From Sphingorhabdus lacus (GTDB lineage: Bacteria; Pseudomonadota; Alphaproteobacteria; Sphingomonadales; Sphingomonadaceae), in contig NZ_CP035733.1 in assembly GCF_009768975.1 (NCBI RefSeq), positions 310,001-374,000 on the forward strand: a DNA stretch of 64,000 nucleotides, in the 5' to 3' direction. Position numbers and translations under genes: made by a program. Positions within the stretch are counted from its first letter, which is position 1, and every line of letters starts with the position of its first letter. Below the pieces are notes generated by a model that was not told the origin of the DNA, did no database searches, and was given only the letters and a program-made list of their open reading frames with translations. Below are positions 35,828-45,153 of this stretch, piece after piece.

Positions 35828-38644
35828 ATGTCCGAACAGAAGCATCTCTACCTCGTCGATGGCTCCGCCTATATCTTCCGCGCCTATCACCGCCTGCCGC
35901 CACTGACCAATATTCATGGGGAACCGGTGGGGGCCGTTTACGGCTACACAACCATGTTGTGGAAGCTCGCCGACGATCTTCATCAGGCCGATGGCCCGAC
36001 CCATATGGCGGTGGTTCTGGACAAAAGTTCGCAGTCGTTCCGCAACGAAATCTATGATCTCTACAAGGCCAACCGGCCCGAGCCGCCCGAAGATCTGCGC
36101 CCGCAATTCCCGATGATCCGCGACGCCACGCGCGCCTTTTCGCTGCCCATGATCGAGGAAGACAATGTCGAGGCGGACGACATGATTGCAAGCTATGCCA
36201 AGGCGGCGTGTGCAGCGGGATGGGATGTGACCATTGTTTCGTCCGACAAGGACCTGATGCAGTTGGTCGAACCGTGCGTCGACATGTTCGACACCATGAA
36301 AAATGAGCGCATCCGCGCCGAAGAAGTGATCGGGAAGTTCGGCGTCGGACCCGAAAAGGTCGGCGACGTGCTGGCGCTGATGGGCGACAGCGTGGACAAT
36401 GTCCCGGGCGTTCCGGGCGTGGGCCCGAAGACTGCGACGAAGTTGATCCAGGAATTTGGTGACCTTGAAAGCGTGCTTGCCGCCGCGCCCGATATGAAGC
36501 CGTCGAAGATGCGCGACAATCTGATCGAACATGCCGACAAGGCGCGGCTGTCAAAAGTGCTGGTGACGTTGAAAGAAGATTGTCCGCTGCCGATCCCGAT
36601 CGAGGACATGAAGCTGGGAGCGATTCCGGAAGAGCCCTTGGCTGCGTTCCTGCAACATCATGGCTTCAACTCGCTTCTGAAGCGCATCGGCCAAGTGGCC
36701 AATACCGCGGCGGCAAACAAAGCGATTGCAGGTAACCCCAAGGCGACGAGCAAAGGGGATGGTGCCGCAAGCGCGCCGGTTGCCGGGAAAGCCGCACTGC
36801 CGCCTGCAATGCCACCAATTGATGTGAATGCCTATGAATGTGTGACGACGGTTGACCGGCTTGATCACTGGATTTCGCGCGCGATGGAAACGGGACTGGT
36901 GGCCTTCGACACCGAAACCGACAGTCTGGAAGCGGTGACGGCGCGCCTTGTCGGGTTCAGCCTAGCCGTGGCGCCGGGGGAAGCGTGCTATGTGCCGCTT
37001 GGCCATGGAGGCACCGACCTGCTCGCCGAAAATCCGGAGCAGATTCCCTTTGCCGAAGCGCTGGCGCGGTTGAAGCTTTTGCTGGTCGAACCAAGCATTT
37101 TGAAGATCGGCCAGAATCTCAAATATGACATCAGCGTATTGGCGCAGCATGGCCTGACGATCGCGCCTTATGACGACACGATGGTGATGAGCTTTGCACT
37201 GGATGCGGGCGATCATGGCCATGGCATGGACGAACTGGCGCGTTTGCATCTGGGGCATGAATGCATCAGCTATAAAAGTGTGACTGGCACCGGCAAAAGC
37301 CAGATCGGCTTTGCGGAAGTGCCGCTATCCGATGCAACAAAATATGCGGCGGAGGATGCCGATGTTACGTTGCGTCTGTGGCACCATCTGAAATTGCGGT
37401 TGAGCCCGGATAAGGTGACAACGGTCTATGAACTGGTCGACCGTCCGTTGGTACCTGTCCTGTCGAAAATGGAATGCACCGGTATCAAGGTCGACCGCGC
37501 GGTATTGGCACGGCTGTCGGGCGAATTTGCCGCGCAGATGGAAAGCCTTGAAAAGGAAATCCACGAACTGGCGGGGCAACCCTTCACCATTGGTAGCCCG
37601 CAGCAATTGGGCAATATCCTGTTTGAGAAAATGGGGCACAAGGGTGGCAAAAAGGGCAAGTCCGGGCAATATTCGACCGATGTGACCGTGCTCGAAGATC
37701 TGGCCGGGCAGGGCGTGGAAATCGCACGCAAGGTGCTCGACTGGCGGCAATTGGCGAAGCTCAAATCAACTTATACCGACAGCTTGCAGGAACAGATCAA
37801 CCCGAAAACAGGTCGCGTCCACACCAGCTATTCACTGGTCGGCGCGCAGACCGGGCGGCTGTCCTCGACCGATCCCAATTTACAGAATATTCCGATCCGC
37901 ACCGAAATGGGCCGGCAGATCCGCGATGCCTTTGTCGCGGAACCCGGCAATGTCATCCTGTCGGCCGACTATAGCCAGATCGAGCTGCGCCTTGCCGCAC
38001 ATTTTGCCGATGTAGCGCCCTTGCGGGATGCCTTTGAAAAGGGTGAGGATATTCACGCGCGCACCGCGCAGGAAATGTTTGGCGAGGTCAATCGCGACAC
38101 CCGCGGCCGCGCCAAGACCATCAACTTTTCGATCCTTTACGGCATTTCGCGCTGGGGCCTCGCCAAGCGCCTGGAATCCACGCCGGATGAGGCACAGGCC
38201 CTGATCGACGCCTATTTCAAACGCTTTCCGGGTATCTCCAACTATATTCAGGAAACGCTGGCGACGGTGCGGGAGTGTGGCCATTCCACGACTTTGTTCG
38301 GCCGCAAGACATGGTTCCCGCGGATCAAATCTGCCAACCAGGCGGAGCGGCAGGGAAGCGAGCGCGCTGCAATCAATGCACCGATTCAGGGGACAAGCGC
38401 GGACATTATCAAGCGTGCCATGGTCCGCATGGGACCGGCTTTGGAGGCAGCGGGGCTGCCCCATGTAAAGATGCTATTGCAGGTGCATGACGAATTGGTT
38501 TTCGAACTGCCCGAAGGTGACGTCGCCGCCGCCAGCAAGGTGATCGAGGCGGTGATGGCGGATGCTGCCGAACCGTTGGTAAAGCTGACCGTGCCACTGG
38601 GCGTGGAAATCGGAACAGGCACAAGCTGGGGCGCAGCGCATTAG
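35828..38644 (+). CDS. polA: DNA polymerase I
   Basis: 938 residues, complete. The 5'-nuclease domain is at 1-300 (LYLVDGSAYIFRAYH; DSVDNVPGVPGVGPKTA). The 3'-5' proofreading domain has intact ExoI (FDTETD), ExoII (NLKYD) and ExoIII (YAAED), so it should proofread. Polymerase motifs A (DYSQIELRLAAHFA), B (RAKTINFSILYGISRWG) and C (QVHDELVFE) are present. Start ATG 35828 has only a weak ribosome site. Roles: Okazaki fragment processing and repair synthesis. Confidence 0.97.
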   Translation: MSEQKHLYLVDGSAYIFRAYHRLPPLTNIHGEPVGAVYGYTTMLWKLADDLHQADGPTHMAVVLDKSSQSFRNEIYDLYKANRPEPPEDLRPQFPMIRDATRAFSLPMIEEDNVEADDMIASYAKAACAAGWDVTIVSSDKDLMQLVEPCVDMFDTMKNERIRAEEVIGKFGVGPEKVGDVLALMGDSVDNVPGVPGVGPKTATKLIQEFGDLESVLAAAPDMKPSKMRDNLIEHADKARLSKVLVTLKEDCPLPIPIEDMKLGAIPEEPLAAFLQHHGFNSLLKRIGQVANTAAANKAIAGNPKATSKGDGAASAPVAGKAALPPAMPPIDVNAYECVTTVDRLDHWISRAMETGLVAFDTETDSLEAVTARLVGFSLAVAPGEACYVPLGHGGTDLLAENPEQIPFAEALARLKLLLVEPSILKIGQNLKYDISVLAQHGLTIAPYDDTMVMSFALDAGDHGHGMDELARLHLGHECISYKSVTGTGKSQIGFAEVPLSDATKYAAEDADVTLRLWHHLKLRLSPDKVTTVYELVDRPLVPVLSKMECTGIKVDRAVLARLSGEFAAQMESLEKEIHELAGQPFTIGSPQQLGNILFEKMGHKGGKKGKSGQYSTDVTVLEDLAGQGVEIARKVLDWRQLAKLKSTYTDSLQEQINPKTGRVHTSYSLVGAQTGRLSSTDPNLQNIPIRTEMGRQIRDAFVAEPGNVILSADYSQIELRLAAHFADVAPLRDAFEKGEDIHARTAQEMFGEVNRDTRGRAKTINFSILYGISRWGLAKRLESTPDEAQALIDAYFKRFPGISNYIQETLATVRECGHSTTLFGRKTWFPRIKSANQAERQGSERAAINAPIQGTSADIIKRAMVRMGPALEAAGLPHVKMLLQVHDELVFELPEGDVAAASKVIEAVMADAAEPLVKLTVPLGVEIGTGTSWGAAH

Positions 38645-38678
38645 GGTTTAACCTAAGGCTGCCGCGCCCCGCTAGGCG

Positions 38679-38942
38679 TCAGTTGGCGGCTTCTTCGCCT
38701 TCTTCTTCCTCTTCAAATGTGATCGCTACGTCGGCATTTGCCGACAGGCGCACGGTGCCGTCTTCGACGGTCGCGACCAGGCCACCGCTGATATAGTGGT
38801 GATGCCCTTTATGATGGCCTTCACCGCCATCTTCTTTGGTCAGCTTGATACGGTCGCCGACAACGCGGTCGACGGTGCCGACATGCACGCCGTCCGCGCC
38901 AATGACTTCTGCATGTTCCTTGATGTTGGAAAGGTCTGCCAT
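38679..38942 (-). CDS. DUF2171 family protein
   Basis: 87 residues, cytoplasmic, start ATG 38942 with a good AGGAG upstream. PRC-barrel-like opening IKEHAEVIGADGVHVGTVD, then a histidine run (GHHKGHHHYI) that may bind metal and a very acidic tail (FEEEEEGEE). Families of this type are small stress-associated proteins without known function. Convergent with polA. Confidence 0.8.
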   Translation of the reverse strand: MADLSNIKEHAEVIGADGVHVGTVDRVVGDRIKLTKEDGGEGHHKGHHHYISGGLVATVEDGTVRLSANADVAITFEEEEEGEEAAN

Positions 38943-39127
38943 ATGTTTTCTCCTGAAGTGGGAAAAGGGTAACACCCGACAGCGGCAGAAGGTCCATGGG
39001 CTTGGCGGCCGCAGGACATGTCTTTTTTCCTTCGCATTGGCATAGCCGATTTGTCGCACAGACGACGCAATAGTGACGCGCAGCACCGCCATAGCGCCAG
39101 CGTCTTACACCGTTGGAGTCTCCCACC

Positions 39128-41425
39128 ATGCGTTCACATTCTCTCCCAATTTCAATCTCTCTTTTATTGGCATCAACCGCTTTTCCGGCATTTGCGCAGA
39201 CAGCGGACGATGAAGAGCAAGCTTATGAAGGTGAGATCATCGTTACCGCACAAAAGCGCGAAGAAAGGCTGATTGATGTTCCCGTAACCCTGAGCGCCGT
39301 TAGCGGTGCACGTTTGAAGGAACTGGGCGTCAGCGACCTGGACGAACTGGCGAACTATATCCCCGGCCTCAATATCCAGGAGCAGAGCGCGAACAACCCA
39401 GGTGTTGTCATTCGCGGTATCACATCGGATTCCGGCTCTGCGCAGCAGGCCGCACGCGTCACGCTCTATTATAATGGCGTCGACATTTCCCGTTCGCGCG
39501 GTTCCTATCAGGATATTTATGACATTGAACGGATCGAGGTCATCAAGGGACCGCAGGCGACGCTGTTTGGAACCGCATCTGCCGTTGGCGCGATCAGCAT
39601 CATTTCGGCACGCCCCGAAGCCGGATTTTCCGGATCAGTCACCGGCGGTATCGGCAATTTCAATCAGCGCCAACTGGGCGGCCACCTGAACATCGGTTCG
39701 GACGAGATCGCCGCGCGCGTCGCCTTCGCGTTCAAAAAGCGCGACGGTTATGTCAACAATCTGGCTCCGGGTCAGGAAGACCTTAATGGCCAGAACCAGT
39801 TGGGCGTCCGGGGTTCGCTCCGCTTTACACCAAGCGATGAGCTGACGGCTGACCTGATCCTTACCTATGATCGCCAACGCAACCCCGGCACCGCCTTTGT
39901 CTCGCGCGCCTTGCCGACGACCTCGGGACCGGGCAATCCATTTGGCGATGCGTTCCTTGGCGGGTCGCCGCGTTCCTTGCAGGATTTATATCAGGAAAAG
40001 CTGGGCCTTACCCGCGACGTGTATGACGTCAATTACACCGTGAACTGGGAATTTGACGATAATTGGGCACTGACTATGGTCAATGGCTACCGCAAATTTG
40101 ACTCGCTTGAGGTTTTCGACGCCGACGGTTCTGCCGCATGGTATCTGGAATTCACCGAGCTTGCCAAAGGCGACCAGTTCAACCACGAAACCCGCTTTGC
40201 CTATACCGACGACAAATTCCGCGGTTCGTTCGGGTTCAACTATTTTCATGAAAACAGCATCCAGAATGTGCCTTTCTCCAGCGAAGAAGGCACGTTCCTG
40301 CAATGCGCCGCTCGCCTCATTCCGGGGTTGCCCTGTATTGCGGCAAACGGCACCGTTTCCGCCGCGGGGGCAACAGCGATTTTGACCGGCGGGCGCTTTA
40401 CCCAAGTTCCGTACAGTTCGGTTTTTGAAAATCAGGGACGCAACGACAGCTATTCCATGTTCGCAGATGGCACATGGATTCCGACCCCCGCCCTTGAAAT
40501 CACGGCAGGCGCACGCGTGCTGATCGAAAAGCGCCGCTCGGGCTTTTATGCACGGGTGCCACGTTCGCTGATTTCCGGCGGCGCATCGCTTATTCCGGGC
40601 CAGGTCGATACCGGCGGGCAAACCTTCCGGACCGAGGATAGTTTCGCCGCTGTCTTGCCGCGCCTGAATTTGCTTTACCGCTTCTCGGATGATTTCAATG
40701 CCTATGCGACCGTGTCCAAAGGCCGCCGGTCCGCGACGGTGCAATTGGGTGCGCGGGCAACGGCAACGGGCCCTGTCGCCAACTTTACGCCTGTTCTGGC
40801 GGAGAATGTATGGAACTATGAAATCGGCGTAAAGGGTTCTTCAGGCATGTTTTCGGGGTCCATTGGTGCCTATTATCTGACCTATGATAATTTTCAGGTG
40901 AGCGTCGTCTTGCCGAACGGCACCACGCAGACCCAAAGCGCCGGAACCGCCACCAACAAGGGGGTTGAGGCCGAACTGACGATCAAACCGGCTAGCTGGC
41001 TGAGCGTGTTCGGGAATATCGGCTATATTGATGGAGGTATCGACGACAAGCCAACGATTGCGGCCAACTTCCGTGGCGCGAAGTTCCGGTTGCAACCCGA
41101 TGTCCAGGCCGCCGCAGGCTTCACCATCGACGCCCCGATGGGCGGCATCACCTTCTTTGCCACGCCTTCGGTCACCTACCGCAGCAAGATTTTCTTCGAA
41201 ATTCCGAACAATAATCTGATCAGCCAGGAAGCCGTGACTTTGGTCAATGTGAACGCAGGTTTCCGCTTTGGCGGCGACCGGTTCGAAGTGGCCGCCTTCG
41301 CCCGCAACCTGTTGAATGAAGACTATCTGCTCGATGCCGGAAACACCGGTGGTGCCTTTGGCATTCCGACCTTCATTCCAGCCGAACCGCGCCTGTACGG
41401 CATCCGGGTCGGTGCAAAGTTCTGA
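39128..41425 (+). CDS. TonB-dependent outer membrane receptor
   Basis: 765 residues. Signal peptide to about residue 24 (ending PAFAQT), TonB-box-like GEIIVTAQKREERLIDVP, plug domain with NNPGVVIRGITS and IERIEVIKGPQATLFGT, then a 22-strand barrel ending in aromatic GIRVGAKF. Start ATG 39128 chosen over TTG 39113. The EIIVTAQKREE opening is typical of the abundant sphingomonad receptors; the cargo is not evident. It is 109 nt upstream of the plcP-like gene on the same strand, so a link to phosphate limitation is possible but unproven. Confidence 0.93.
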   Translation: MRSHSLPISISLLLASTAFPAFAQTADDEEQAYEGEIIVTAQKREERLIDVPVTLSAVSGARLKELGVSDLDELANYIPGLNIQEQSANNPGVVIRGITSDSGSAQQAARVTLYYNGVDISRSRGSYQDIYDIERIEVIKGPQATLFGTASAVGAISIISARPEAGFSGSVTGGIGNFNQRQLGGHLNIGSDEIAARVAFAFKKRDGYVNNLAPGQEDLNGQNQLGVRGSLRFTPSDELTADLILTYDRQRNPGTAFVSRALPTTSGPGNPFGDAFLGGSPRSLQDLYQEKLGLTRDVYDVNYTVNWEFDDNWALTMVNGYRKFDSLEVFDADGSAAWYLEFTELAKGDQFNHETRFAYTDDKFRGSFGFNYFHENSIQNVPFSSEEGTFLQCAARLIPGLPCIAANGTVSAAGATAILTGGRFTQVPYSSVFENQGRNDSYSMFADGTWIPTPALEITAGARVLIEKRRSGFYARVPRSLISGGASLIPGQVDTGGQTFRTEDSFAAVLPRLNLLYRFSDDFNAYATVSKGRRSATVQLGARATATGPVANFTPVLAENVWNYEIGVKGSSGMFSGSIGAYYLTYDNFQVSVVLPNGTTQTQSAGTATNKGVEAELTIKPASWLSVFGNIGYIDGGIDDKPTIAANFRGAKFRLQPDVQAAAGFTIDAPMGGITFFATPSVTYRSKIFFEIPNNNLISQEAVTLVNVNAGFRFGGDRFEVAAFARNLLNEDYLLDAGNTGGAFGIPTFIPAEPRLYGIRVGAKF

Positions 41426-41437
41426 TTGTCACAGAAA

Positions 41438-41513
41438 AACTGGAACTGACTCGAAACTGTCATGCGTACGACGTGAACGCGTAACGCATGACGGCTATCC
41501 GGCAGTTCCAGTT
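41438..41513. promoter_or_regulatory. 76-nt two-step palindrome with Pho-box-like half site
   Basis: AACTGGAACTG (41438-41448) is the exact inverse of CAGTTCCAGTT (41503-41513), and GTCATGCGT (41459-41467) of ACGCATGAC (41484-41492); both spacers are 10 nt, so the structure is symmetric. It includes CTGTCAT (41457-41463), a perfect PhoB half-site, preceded 4 nt upstream by CTGACTC, and CCGTCAT on the other strand (41494-41488). Either a terminator for the receptor gene, a dispersed palindrome, or an operator for plcP. Confidence 0.5.
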
Positions 41514-41534
41514 AAGGCAATAACTGGGAAAATC

Positions 41535-42410
41535 ATGACAGACGTTTTGACCAAGAACCCGCTGAGCGGCATCTTCGATCCGAAAATGCCCGATTGGTTC
41601 CACGAACAGGAACCGCGTAGTTTTCAACCCAAGCAGAAATACCGCACCGTCTGGATTTCGGATGTCCATCTGGGGACGTCGGGATGCAATGCTGAGCTGC
41701 TGCTCGATTTTCTGCACAGCATCCAGTGCGATACGCTCTATCTCGTCGGTGATATTGTTGACGGCTGGCGCCTTCGTAAAGGCTGGTATTGGCCGTCGAG
41801 TCATAATGAGGTTCTGCGCCGCATATTGAAAATGGCGCATAAGGGAACGCGGGTTGTCTATGTGCCGGGCAATCATGACGAGATGTTCCGCGATTATGTG
41901 GGGCTCGGCTTTGGCGGGGTCGAACTGGCGCATGAGGCTATCCACGAAACCGCCGATGGCCGCTTGCTGCTGGTCACCCATGGCGACATGTTCGACAGCG
42001 TCGTGCTCTACGCCAAATGGTTGGCCTTCCTCGGGGACACAGCGTACACCTTCCTGCTGAAAGCCAATGTCTGGCTGAACGCCGTCCGCCGCCGGTTGCA
42101 TCTGCCTTATTGGTCGCTTTCCTCCTACCTTAAGATGCGGGTGAAGAACGCGGTTTCATTCATTGGCAAATATGAAGAGGCCGTGGCCCGTGCGGCGCTT
42201 GATCGCGGTGTCGACGGCGTTGTCTGTGGTCATATCCACCATGCCGAAATCCGCGATATCGACGGCGTCACCTATTATAATGACGGCGACTGGGTCGAAA
42301 GCTGCACGGCATTGGTCGAAGACAAGTTCGGGCAGATGTCGATCGTCGACTGGGCCGAACATAATCGCCAGCGCCAGCAGGCGGCCAAGCGCGAAAAGGC
42401 CTTGGCATGA
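41535..42410 (+). CDS. PlcP-like metallophosphoesterase (UDP-2,3-diacylglucosamine diphosphatase family)
   Basis: 291 residues. Calcineurin-like two-metal phosphoesterase: WISDVHLGTSG, LVGDIVDGW, PGNHDE, VTHGDMFD and GHIHHAE are the metal-binding motifs in order. The family includes LpxH, but the context (directly coupled glycosyltransferase) and segments such as GWYWPSSHNEV and YYNDGDWVESCTALVE fit PlcP, the phospholipase C-like enzyme that cuts phospholipids to diacylglycerol under phosphate starvation. Start ATG 41535; stop overlaps the next ATG (ATGA). Confidence 0.82.
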   Translation: MTDVLTKNPLSGIFDPKMPDWFHEQEPRSFQPKQKYRTVWISDVHLGTSGCNAELLLDFLHSIQCDTLYLVGDIVDGWRLRKGWYWPSSHNEVLRRILKMAHKGTRVVYVPGNHDEMFRDYVGLGFGGVELAHEAIHETADGRLLLVTHGDMFDSVVLYAKWLAFLGDTAYTFLLKANVWLNAVRRRLHLPYWSLSSYLKMRVKNAVSFIGKYEEAVARAALDRGVDGVVCGHIHHAEIRDIDGVTYYNDGDWVESCTALVEDKFGQMSIVDWAEHNRQRQQAAKREKALA

Positions 42411-43465
42411 GGATCGCGATAGCAACGGACGCCTGGCGTCCGCAGATTAATGGCGTCGTGCGCACCTTGGAGATGACCGTAAAGTTGCTCCGCGCACGCG
42501 GCCATGAAGTTTGCGTCATGAGCCCAGACCAGTTTCGCACCGTGCCCTGTCCGGGCTATGGCGAAATACGCCTGGCCGTCGCGCCGCGCTTTGGACTGCG
42601 CAAGAAACTGGCCGATTTCGCGCCGGACATTGTCCACATCTCGACCGAAGGGCCGATTGGGTGGAGCACAAGGCGCTGGTGCATGGTGCACAAGATACCC
42701 TTCACCACGGCCTTCCACACCCGCTTTCCCGATTATGCATCGGTGCGCACAGGTTTGTCTCCCGACTATTTCTGGCCGGTGATGCGGATCTTCCATAAAT
42801 CGTCACGCGCCGTTCTGTCGGCAACGCCGCGTTTGAGTGCGGAACTGGAAAGCCGGGGTATCCCGCACACCCGTCCGTGGACCCGCGGCATCGATACGGA
42901 GATTTTCAAGCCCGGCCTTGCTCCGCATCCGGCGCTTGCAGCATTGCCCAAGCCCATATTGCTCTCCGTCGGGCGCGTGGCGATCGAGAAGAATCTGGAG
43001 AGTTTCCTCGGTGCGGCGGTTGCGGGGACCAAAGTGGTCGTGGGCGATGGCCCGGCGCTCGAAGAATTGAAACGGCGCTACCCCGATGCTTTGTTCATGG
43101 GCAGCTTGAACGGCACCGAACTCGCGCAGGCTTATGCCGCTGCTGACGTTTTCGTCTTCCCGAGCAAAACCGACACGTTCGGACTGGTCATGATCGAGGC
43201 ACTGGCCTGTGGCGTCCCTGTCGCAGGCTATCCGGTGCCCGGTCCTCTGGACATCATCGGGGCAGAGGGCCTGGGACCATTTGATGAACTGACGGCACCC
43301 GTCGGGTCGGTATCGGAATCCTTGTCATTTGCGATAACCCAGGCGTTGAGTTGCAGCCGAATAGCCGCAGCCCGATATGGCGCCCAATTTACATGGGATC
43401 GTGCCGCAGACCAGTTTCTGGCCGCCCTCTATGCGGCGCGCGAAAGGGCTCTTGAACTCGCTTAA
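42407..43465 (+). CDS. GT4 glycosyltransferase, Agt-like (lipid glycosylation)
   Basis: 352 residues, GT-B fold: N-terminal TDAWRPQINGVVRTLE, the acceptor-side region with PDIVHISTEGPIGW, and donor site LSVGRVAIEKNLESFL, VVGDGPALEELK, VFPSKTDTFGLVMIEALACG (ends with the E-x7-E glutamates). Overlap with the plcP-like gene by 4 nt implies the two act in series: diacylglycerol released by the first is glycosylated here to a phosphorus-free glycolipid, as known for plcP-agt pairs in alphaproteobacteria. The sugar donor is unknown. The stop interlocks with pheA in TTAA (43462-43465). Confidence 0.82.
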   Translation: MRIAIATDAWRPQINGVVRTLEMTVKLLRARGHEVCVMSPDQFRTVPCPGYGEIRLAVAPRFGLRKKLADFAPDIVHISTEGPIGWSTRRWCMVHKIPFTTAFHTRFPDYASVRTGLSPDYFWPVMRIFHKSSRAVLSATPRLSAELESRGIPHTRPWTRGIDTEIFKPGLAPHPALAALPKPILLSVGRVAIEKNLESFLGAAVAGTKVVVGDGPALEELKRRYPDALFMGSLNGTELAQAYAAADVFVFPSKTDTFGLVMIEALACGVPVAGYPVPGPLDIIGAEGLGPFDELTAPVGSVSESLSFAITQALSCSRIAAARYGAQFTWDRAADQFLAALYAARERALELA

Positions 43466-44355
43466 CCGCGTTCGCGGGTTTGCTTGTAAGTTCCGAGCAG
43501 CCGCACCGAGTTGCAGTGGAAGCGCAGCTCGTCCAGCGCGCGGTCGACGGCGGCATCGCCCGGCGCACCTTCAATGTCGGCGAAAAACTCGGTTGCCGCA
43601 AAGCTGGCACCATTTTGGTAGCTCTCGAGCTTCGTCATATTGACGCCATTCGTCGCAAAACCGCCCATCGCTTTGTAGAGCGCTGCTGGGATATTCTTCA
43701 CCTCGAATATGAAGGTCGTCATCAGGGTGCCGTCCATCGCGGAGCGGTCCGCAGGGTCGCGTGACAGCACGACAAAGCGCGTCGTGTTGCTGGCATCATC
43801 CTGCACGCCATCATTGATCGCGACCAGCCCATACATTTCGGCGGCAATGGGCGGGGCGATTGCGCCTGCCGAAGGGTCGTCATTGGCCGCGACGAAGGCG
43901 GCGGCTGCGGCTGTATCGGCATAGGCAACCGGAATGATGTCATGTGCGCGCAAATAGTGGCGGCATTGGCCCAACGCTTGCGGATGGCTCATCGCCGTGG
44001 TCAGTTTTGCGTCCGCCGTCTTGGCCATCAGGCAGTGGCGAATGGGCATGAAATGTTCGGCGACGATGCTGAGACCTGATTCGGGCAATAAGAAATGGAT
44101 GTCCGCCACGCGGCCGTGGAGCGAGTTTTCAATAGGAATGATCGCCCGGGCCGCTGTCCCGTCCTTCACCGCGTCGATGGCGTCTTCAAAGGAAAAGCAC
44201 GGAAGTGGATGGCATTCAGGGTCATATTCCAGCGCCGCCAGGTGCGAATTTGCGCCCGGAGCGCCCTGAAATGCAACGGCGCGCGCAGGGTCTGCGGTGG
44301 CAATGGCGGTCATCTCTTTGACCTTGGCGAGGGCAGGGGCGGGATAGCTATCCAT
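43462..44355 (-). CDS. pheA: Prephenate dehydratase
   Basis: 297 residues, without a chorismate mutase domain. Makes phenylpyruvate for phenylalanine. Catalytic domain: AFQGAPGANSH, IPIENSLHGRV and the Thr-Thr-Arg-Phe motif (NTTRFVVLS) that holds the substrate. C-terminal ACT domain (GALYKAM-like region PAALYKAMGGFATNGVNMTKLES) for Phe feedback; the family's ESRP reads ESYQ here, as in other alphaproteobacteria. Start may also be the Met at 44313. Confidence 0.94.
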   Translation of the reverse strand: MDSYPAPALAKVKEMTAIATADPARAVAFQGAPGANSHLAALEYDPECHPLPCFSFEDAIDAVKDGTAARAIIPIENSLHGRVADIHFLLPESGLSIVAEHFMPIRHCLMAKTADAKLTTAMSHPQALGQCRHYLRAHDIIPVAYADTAAAAAFVAANDDPSAGAIAPPIAAEMYGLVAINDGVQDDASNTTRFVVLSRDPADRSAMDGTLMTTFIFEVKNIPAALYKAMGGFATNGVNMTKLESYQNGASFAATEFFADIEGAPGDAAVDRALDELRFHCNSVRLLGTYKQTRERG

Positions 44356-44501
44356 AATGGCGTCGCGTTACGGGACGGAATCATATCGGGCAAGACCGGA
44401 TTTCCGCTCTTGCACGGCTCCCTTTGCGCTATTAGAGGGGCAGGGAATCTGGCGGCTTCGATAGCCGCATGCATCAAACCGCATAACAGGGCAGACAATC
44501 G

Positions 44502-45140
44502 ATGGATGATCGCAGTAACACAATCGCAGGCTGGGTTTTGGCAGGTGGCATCGCCGCGCTGGGATTGAGCATCGCTTCGGGAATGTATTTTCACAGCGCC
44601 GCCCCTCATAAGCCGGGCTATGCGATCGAAGGTGTTGAGGCTGAAGGCGGTGGTGCTGAAGCTGCTGTGCCCTTGGGTAATATGATGGCTGCTGCCGATA
44701 TGACCAAAGGCGAAGCCATTTTCAAAAAGTGCACCGCATGCCATACGATTGCGCAAGGTGGTCCCAATGGTATTGGGCCGAATTTGTGGGCAACCGTTGG
44801 CAAGCCACTGGGTAGCCATGCAGGCTTTGCCTATTCAGATGCCTTGAAATCCAAGGGCGGTACCTGGACATTTGAAGCCCTGAACGAGTGGCTGACCAAT
44901 CCTAAAAAATATGCACCCGGCAACAAAATGACGTTTGCCGGTCTGGGCAATCCGGAAGAGCGCGCGGCTTTGATGCTCTATTTGAACAGCCAGGGTTCAA
45001 ACCTACCGCTGCCGTCGCCTGTCGAGGCGGCCGTTGCCAACGCGGCTGCTGCTGAAGGTGCACCTGCCGACGGTGCAGCAGCACCTGCTGCCGATGCCGC
45101 AGCTGCACCTGCTGCCGCAGCCCCTGCACCTGCAAAGTAA
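44502..45140 (+). CDS. Membrane-anchored class I cytochrome c (CycM-like)
   Basis: 212 residues. An uncleaved N-terminal helix (WVLAGGIAALGLSIASGMYF, about 11-30) is followed by a periplasmic heme domain with CTACH at 77-81 and the axial Met at 143 (NKMTFAG). The last 40 residues are almost pure Ala/Pro/Gly, a flexible tail. It probably shuttles electrons between complex III and a terminal oxidase, as CycM does. The next gene encodes a close relative 13 nt downstream. Divergent from pheA. Confidence 0.88.
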   Translation: MDDRSNTIAGWVLAGGIAALGLSIASGMYFHSAAPHKPGYAIEGVEAEGGGAEAAVPLGNMMAAADMTKGEAIFKKCTACHTIAQGGPNGIGPNLWATVGKPLGSHAGFAYSDALKSKGGTWTFEALNEWLTNPKKYAPGNKMTFAGLGNPEERAALMLYLNSQGSNLPLPSPVEAAVANAAAAEGAPADGAAAPAADAAAAPAAAAPAPAK

Positions 45141-45153
45141 GCACGAGGCGCAT

